The translations under genes were made by a program, and so were the position numbers. A model generated the notes under the pieces. That model was not told the DNA's origin. It did not search any database and saw nothing but the letters and a program-made list of their open reading frames with translations. From Pelagibacteraceae bacterium AG-390-O04 (lineage in GTDB: Bacteria > Pseudomonadota > Alphaproteobacteria > Pelagibacterales > Pelagibacteraceae), in the NCBI GenBank assembly GCA_003278065.1, contig QCHE01000005.1, forward strand, positions 1-64,000: DNA of 64,000 bases, in the 5' to 3' direction. Shown here in pieces: positions 60,280-64,000 of this stretch. Position 1 is the stretch's first letter. Each line of letters opens with the position of its first letter.

Positions 60280-61442
60280 TTAAATAATTCACCTGAGATA
60301 CTACTTTGATACATAATTTTCATATCTTCTTTAGTAAGTTTCTTTGGATTTCCTAATGTAGAAGGGTCATTTATTGCCATCATTGATAATTTATCAATAT
60401 CTAAATCTTTTTCATCAATAACATTAGATAATTTATGTGGAATATTAATTTTTTTTCTTAGATCTAGCACCCAATTAATGAATCCATCAAATGTACTATC
60501 TTCTAGTTCAATGTAATTTGAGACTTTAATTATTTTATCTTCTATAACATCTTTATTAAAAGTTAAAACGTATGGCATAAAAATTGCATTAGATAAACCA
60601 TGATGAACGTTATTTAATGCATTAACAGGATGGCTAAGAGAGTGAATTGCTCCTAAACCTTTTTGAAATGCAGTTGAACCCATACTAGCTGCAGTCAACA
60701 TATTCATTCTTGCTTCAAGATTGTTTCCGTTACTAACAGCTTCAACTAACCAATCTTTTATTAATTTCATTCCCTCTAGGGCTATTCCATCTGCCATTGG
60801 ATGATATCCAGAAGCACAAAAAGCTTCTAGGTTGTGAGCTAAAGCGTCCATACCTGTTGCTGCAGTTATATTTGAAGGTAAACTAATTGTTAGAACTGGA
60901 TCAAGTATAACAATTGAGGGTAAAAATTTTGGATGAAAAATAATTTTTTTTACTCCCGTCTCTTCATTTAAGATTACAGATGCTCTTCCAGTTTCAGACC
61001 CTGTGCCTGCTGTTGTGGGAATGGCTATAATTGGTGCAATCTTATCTGAATTAGCTTTGGTCCAATTATCTCCTATATCTTCAAATTCCCATATTGATAA
61101 TACTTGACCAGACATAAATGCAACGGCTTTACCTACATCTAAAGCGCTTCCACCTCCAAAAGCAATTACACCATCACATTTTTTTTTGTTGTAATATAAT
61201 ACTCCCTCCTTAACATTTGTGCCAGTTGGATTTCCTTTAACATTTGAATATATTTCTATAGAGAATTTACTGTCTTTTAAGTCTTTAATTGCATTCTTAA
61301 TTATATTTGATTGAGCTAAACTACTATCAGTTACTAATAAAGGTCTTTTTATATTAAGTCCTTCACAAGCTAAAGTAAGATCTTTAATTCTATCTTTCCC
61401 AATCCACATAGTTGTTGGATAGTTCCAATTATAATATTTCAT
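60276..61442 (-). CDS. iron-containing alcohol dehydrogenase
   Basis: 388 residues, group III Fe-ADH. GGGSALDVGKAVAF near residue 97 binds NAD(P), TAGTGSETGRASVI the nicotinamide, and metal ligands are in GMDALAHNLEAF (D, H), and AIHSLSHPVNALNNVHHG (H, H). Many family members act on methanol, lactaldehyde, 1,3-propanediol or hydroxyacids. The tight coupling to the GATase gene and to a TPR gene 3 bp upstream is unusual, and no substrate can be assigned. Confidence 0.9.
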   Translation of the reverse strand: MKYYNWNYPTTMWIGKDRIKDLTLACEGLNIKRPLLVTDSSLAQSNIIKNAIKDLKDSKFSIEIYSNVKGNPTGTNVKEGVLYYNKKKCDGVIAFGGGSALDVGKAVAFMSGQVLSIWEFEDIGDNWTKANSDKIAPIIAIPTTAGTGSETGRASVILNEETGVKKIIFHPKFLPSIVILDPVLTISLPSNITAATGMDALAHNLEAFCASGYHPMADGIALEGMKLIKDWLVEAVSNGNNLEARMNMLTAASMGSTAFQKGLGAIHSLSHPVNALNNVHHGLSNAIFMPYVLTFNKDVIEDKIIKVSNYIELEDSTFDGFINWVLDLRKKINIPHKLSNVIDEKDLDIDKLSMMAINDPSTLGNPKKLTKEDMKIMYQSSISGELFK

Positions 61443-61445
61443 TTT

Positions 61446-62018
61446 TTAAATTGACTCTCTTTTAATTAATTCCTCTATCTCTTTTATCATAATTTTAGGA
61501 GATTTCATTGTAGGATATATTTTTTGGACTTTTTCATAACTTCTAATAGCCTTTTCATAATTCTTTAATCTAATATTTACTAAACCTTGACCTGCAAGTG
61601 CACCAAAATGTCTTTCTTCAAGTTCTAAAACTTTATCTATATCTTCTTGGGACTTTTGAAATTCACCAATTAAATAAAAAACAGTTGCACGTTTATTCCA
61701 TGCTTCTGCCCAATAAGGATCTAAATTTATAACTTGTGTAAATATGTTTATAGCTCTATTTAATTGTTGTTGATTAACTAACTCAGAACCCTCCATTAAC
61801 ATTGAAGTTAATTTTTTATTTTTTGGATGTGTACTCCATATTTTCCAGATTTTTTGCTCAATTTCAAATGTCAAACCATCATTATTGTTTTTTAATTCAT
61901 AAAATAATTTATTTAATTCAATTTCCCTTTCATTAGCTGTTGATGAGAAAACAAATAATAGATTAAATAAAATAATAATTAAAAGATGAATAGAGTAAGT
62001 TTTTAGGAGATTTTTCAT
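61446..62018 (-). CDS. exported TPR-repeat protein
   Basis: 190 residues from ATG 62018; a TTG one codon upstream is possible. A signal sequence (about 28 residues to STAN) precedes 2-3 TPR units: INIFTQVINLDPYWAEAWNKRATVFYLIGEFQKSQEDIDKVLEL (in two parts) and ALAGQGLVNIRLKNYEKAIRSYEKVQKIYPT. It is a periplasmic scaffold for protein contacts. Closest in shape to small alphaproteobacterial TPR proteins without known partner. It is divergent from NCS1, 90 bp away. Confidence 0.8.
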   Translation of the reverse strand: MKNLLKTYSIHLLIIILFNLLFVFSSTANEREIELNKLFYELKNNNDGLTFEIEQKIWKIWSTHPKNKKLTSMLMEGSELVNQQQLNRAINIFTQVINLDPYWAEAWNKRATVFYLIGEFQKSQEDIDKVLELEERHFGALAGQGLVNIRLKNYEKAIRSYEKVQKIYPTMKSPKIMIKEIEELIKRESI

Positions 62019-62108
62019 CAATATTGGCCCATTATGAACAAGATTAATTATATACTTTATGTACTTAATGCTCTACCGTCTACAAGTTGAATCAACACAG
62101 GGAGAAAT

Positions 62109-63560
62109 ATGAGTAGATCAAAATCGCTCTACAACGCAGATTTAGCTCCAACTCCGTCTAATAAAAAGAATTGGGGATGGTTCGAAATCTTTAACGTATG
62201 GGCAAACGATGTGCAAAGTTTATTCGGATATACTTTAGCAGCATCATTATTTCTAGCTTCAGGATTAAATGGCTGGGCAGTATTTTTAGCTCTAATACTC
62301 GCAGGCTTTTTTATCATGTGGTTAGTTAATTTATCTGGAAAACCAAGTGTAAAACATGGGATTCCATATCCAGTATTCGCTCGAGTCAGTATGGGTGTTT
62401 TTGGTGCAAATTTTCCTGCAATGGCAAGGGGATTAGTAGCAATGTTTTGGTATGGAGCTCAAACTTACGCTGCGTCAACAGCTGTTGCACTTTTAATAAC
62501 TGGTATTACTGGTAATCCAGGCACAGAAATGTTCTTAGGAATGACAGGTGTGATGTGGGTATCATTTATTTTTGTATCAGCATTTCAAGTTTACCTATTC
62601 TGGCAAGGTGTAGATCTAGTAAAAAAATTCTTAAATTTTGCTGGTCCAGCAGTTTATGTTGTTATGGTTTTACTAATGATTGTTATCTGGTTCAAAGCTG
62701 GTGGAGGTCTTTTATCAGAAGTTGGAGAAATATTTTCTGGTGGAGAACGTTCAGGAGGATTTGAAGGCTTAGGTTCTTTTGGAGCTTTTTTAGCAGTATT
62801 TTCTATCATGGTAGGATACTTTGCTGCTGTAGTAATCAACTTTGGTGACTTTGCTAGATTTGTCAAAGATGAAGATGAGATGAAAAAAGGAAACCTATGG
62901 GGATTAGTAGGTAATGTTATTTTCTTCTCATTTATCACACTAATGATTACTGGTGGAACAATTGCTATCTTTGGAGAGTATGTTGCAAATCCGACTGACA
63001 TGGTAGCTAAGGTAGATAATATTGTATTAACTATTGTTGCCGCATTTGCATTTTTCGCAGCAACAGTTGGTATTAATATGGTAGCTAACTTTATACCTCC
63101 TGCATATGACCTTGCAAACTTAATGCCAAGCAAAATCAATTTTAGAACTGGTGGTTTAATAACTGCTGCTTTTGGTTTTGTTATCGGTGGAATGTGGGTT
63201 GCAGTTATTACACAGATGGGATTATTTCCATTCGTAAACACTTTAGGTGCAATTTTAGCACCAGTGTTTGGTATAATGATTGTTGACTACTATGTAATCA
63301 AAAAACAAAAATTAGATGTCGATGATTTATTTAGTGACTCACCTAGTGGTAAGTATCACTATAATGGCGGTTTCAATGGTAAAGGAATGTTAGCTTGGGT
63401 GCTATCAGGATATATTGCTGTTGGTACAGTATGGCCAAACATACTATTCATGGGATTAGATGATTTCTTTGCTAACCTTGGTGGTGGTGGAGGTTATGCT
63501 TGGATAATTGGAGCATCATTAGGTGCTGTAATTCATTTAGCAATATCATCAAGAAAATAA
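62109..63560 (+). CDS. NCS1 family nucleobase/allantoin permease
   Basis: 483 residues and 12 membrane spans. The NCS1 core shows in NKKNWGWFEIFNVWANDVQSL near the start, GIPYPVFARVSMGVFGANFPA, ARGLVAMFWYGAQTYA (substrate-side W and Q), NFGDFARF and ANFIPPAYDLANL. A GGGAG Shine-Dalgarno lies 5 nt before the ATG. The convergent gene is a ureidoglycolate lyase, which suggests allantoin, a ureide or a purine base as cargo. Cytosine, uracil or thiamine-like substrates remain possible. Confidence 0.9.
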   Translation: MSRSKSLYNADLAPTPSNKKNWGWFEIFNVWANDVQSLFGYTLAASLFLASGLNGWAVFLALILAGFFIMWLVNLSGKPSVKHGIPYPVFARVSMGVFGANFPAMARGLVAMFWYGAQTYAASTAVALLITGITGNPGTEMFLGMTGVMWVSFIFVSAFQVYLFWQGVDLVKKFLNFAGPAVYVVMVLLMIVIWFKAGGGLLSEVGEIFSGGERSGGFEGLGSFGAFLAVFSIMVGYFAAVVINFGDFARFVKDEDEMKKGNLWGLVGNVIFFSFITLMITGGTIAIFGEYVANPTDMVAKVDNIVLTIVAAFAFFAATVGINMVANFIPPAYDLANLMPSKINFRTGGLITAAFGFVIGGMWVAVITQMGLFPFVNTLGAILAPVFGIMIVDYYVIKKQKLDVDDLFSDSPSGKYHYNGGFNGKGMLAWVLSGYIAVGTVWPNILFMGLDDFFANLGGGGGYAWIIGASLGAVIHLAISSRK

Positions 63561-63575
63561 TTTAATTTTAAATTA

Positions 63576-63612
63576 AAGCCCATCAATTTTTATTGGTGGG
63601 CTTTTTTTTTAT
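63576..63612. terminator. bidirectional terminator between the NCS1 and ureidoglycolate lyase genes
   Basis: AAGCCCATCAA and TTGGTGGGCTT form an 11-bp stem with a 6-nt T-rich loop. Nine or more T follow on the plus strand, overlapping the stop of the lyase gene, and a weaker T-rich tract follows on the minus strand, so both convergent genes may end here. Confidence 0.8.
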
Positions 63613-64000
63613 GTTTGGAATTCTAAAGTGACATTTTCTTTATCTAAATTATGAAGAACAAGATTGTTTCCGTCACCTAATCTATCTACAACTAAAAAAT
63701 TCATATCTTCTGTTGAAATTAAAGGAAAATGCCAAATCCCAGGATTATAATTTATGCCTATTCCTTTTGGAATAATAAAGGACTCAACTTTACTTAAGTC
63801 TGGACTGTCACCCTCTGGAGCAACAAATGCTAAAAATATTGTCTCTTTCATTGGAATAAAAGCTTGGCTACCAAGTGGATGTTTTTCCATCATATCTATT
63901 TTCATAGGAAAAGATCTTTTTAAAGCAGAAAAAATGCTAATGGTAGACTCTCCATTGTTTTTTTTTGTATTTAGGTTTGCAATACCATCATATCTTTTTG
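63609..64000 (-). CDS. allA: ureidoglycolate lyase (partial, 5' end outside the window)
   Basis: The last 130 codons are visible. An internal ATG at 63905 exists, but the frame is open and family-like to the window edge: RYDGIANL, ISIFSALKRSFP, then MMEKHPLGSQAFIP, NPGIWHFPLI and VVDRLGDG are AllA hallmarks. The enzyme splits ureidoglycolate into glyoxylate and urea, late in purine breakdown. About 30 more residues are expected beyond 64000. Its neighbour NCS1 gene would provide a ureide substrate. Confidence 0.88.
   Translation of the reverse strand, partial: KRYDGIANLNTKKNNGESTISIFSALKRSFPMKIDMMEKHPLGSQAFIPMKETIFLAFVAPEGDSPDLSKVESFIIPKGIGINYNPGIWHFPLISTEDMNFLVVDRLGDGNNLVLHNLDKENVTLEFQT

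Noticed and set aside
62654-63241. 195-codon open frame antisense to the NCS1 permease
   Set aside because: It is very rich in proline, threonine, alanine and lysine as expected from the complement of a membrane-protein gene, and no domain is seen. The sense frame is clearly NCS1.
1-64000. CRISPR array, insertion sequences, integrase or prophage genes
   Set aside because: No regularly spaced direct repeats, transposase motifs or phage structural genes were seen on either strand.

Overview
The window is a gene-dense, very AT-rich (roughly 30% GC by eye) alphaproteobacterial chromosome segment, most consistent with a SAR11 / 'Candidatus Pelagibacter'-type marine bacterium. The reasons are the strong A/T codon bias, tiny or negative intergenic gaps, the purS-purQ-purL form of FGAM synthase, prpDBC, a DMGDH-type flavoprotein, and many stop/start overlaps of the TAATG or ATGA kind. 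No stretch longer than about 180 bp lacks a gene. I see no insertion sequence, integrase, phage module or CRISPR array.

Layout. 1-856: the murD 3' end and a beheaded DUF6492 remnant. 853-2010 (-): a GGCT-like protein and a CinA-like domain. 2031-9256 (+): sfsA, map, purB-purC-purS-purQ-purL, bolA, grxD, nearly all overlapping or abutting. 9260-19127 (-): rpsD, trmJ, cimA, cysS, nadE, class II DAHP synthase, an FkbM methyltransferase, glmS and a glmU gene carrying only its acetyltransferase half. 19199-23459 (+): gph and the methylcitrate genes prpD-prpB-prpC. 23462-27044 (-): a methyltransferase and nrdB/nrdA with a probable NrdR operator. 27205-30318: a phosphohexomutase (+), a long charged-helix protein (-) and a small lipoprotein (+). 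30423-34052 (-): TauE-like exporter, dusA, rpoZ with a long acidic tail, MFS carrier. 34061-40211: a mosaic of short units (dehydrogenase, PNPOx-like, gamma carbonic anhydrase, thioredoxin-like, GT4, GT9, DUF6165, M24/creatinase fold). 40208-43775 (-): serine hydrolase and a basic-amino-acid-type ABC transporter without its ATPase.

The most coherent system lies at 43840-49161. A tight minus-strand operon mtnP-mtnA-(FucA-like aldolase)-speD::speE faces apt and guaC across a 41-bp divergent spacer. SpeD::SpeE would make spermidine and release methylthioadenosine. MtnP and MtnA would convert that to methylthioribulose-1-phosphate, and the aldolase would split it into DHAP and methylthioacetaldehyde, as in the known DHAP shunt. 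Apt would recapture the adenine. This reads as a self-contained polyamine synthesis and by-product recycling unit.

49169-64000 holds tRNA-Met(CAT), two related small membrane proteins, a regulator with two winged helices, a BASS-type transporter, a DMGDH-like enzyme, a nucleotide-sugar epimerase, a GT9, amtB, hup, rseP, a GATase/Fe-ADH pair, a TPR protein, an NCS1 permease and a ureidoglycolate lyase cut by the window edge. Of the 12 convergent junctions, nine have a gap of 7 bp or less or an overlap, and three share one TTAA as both stop codons. The other three carry hairpins.
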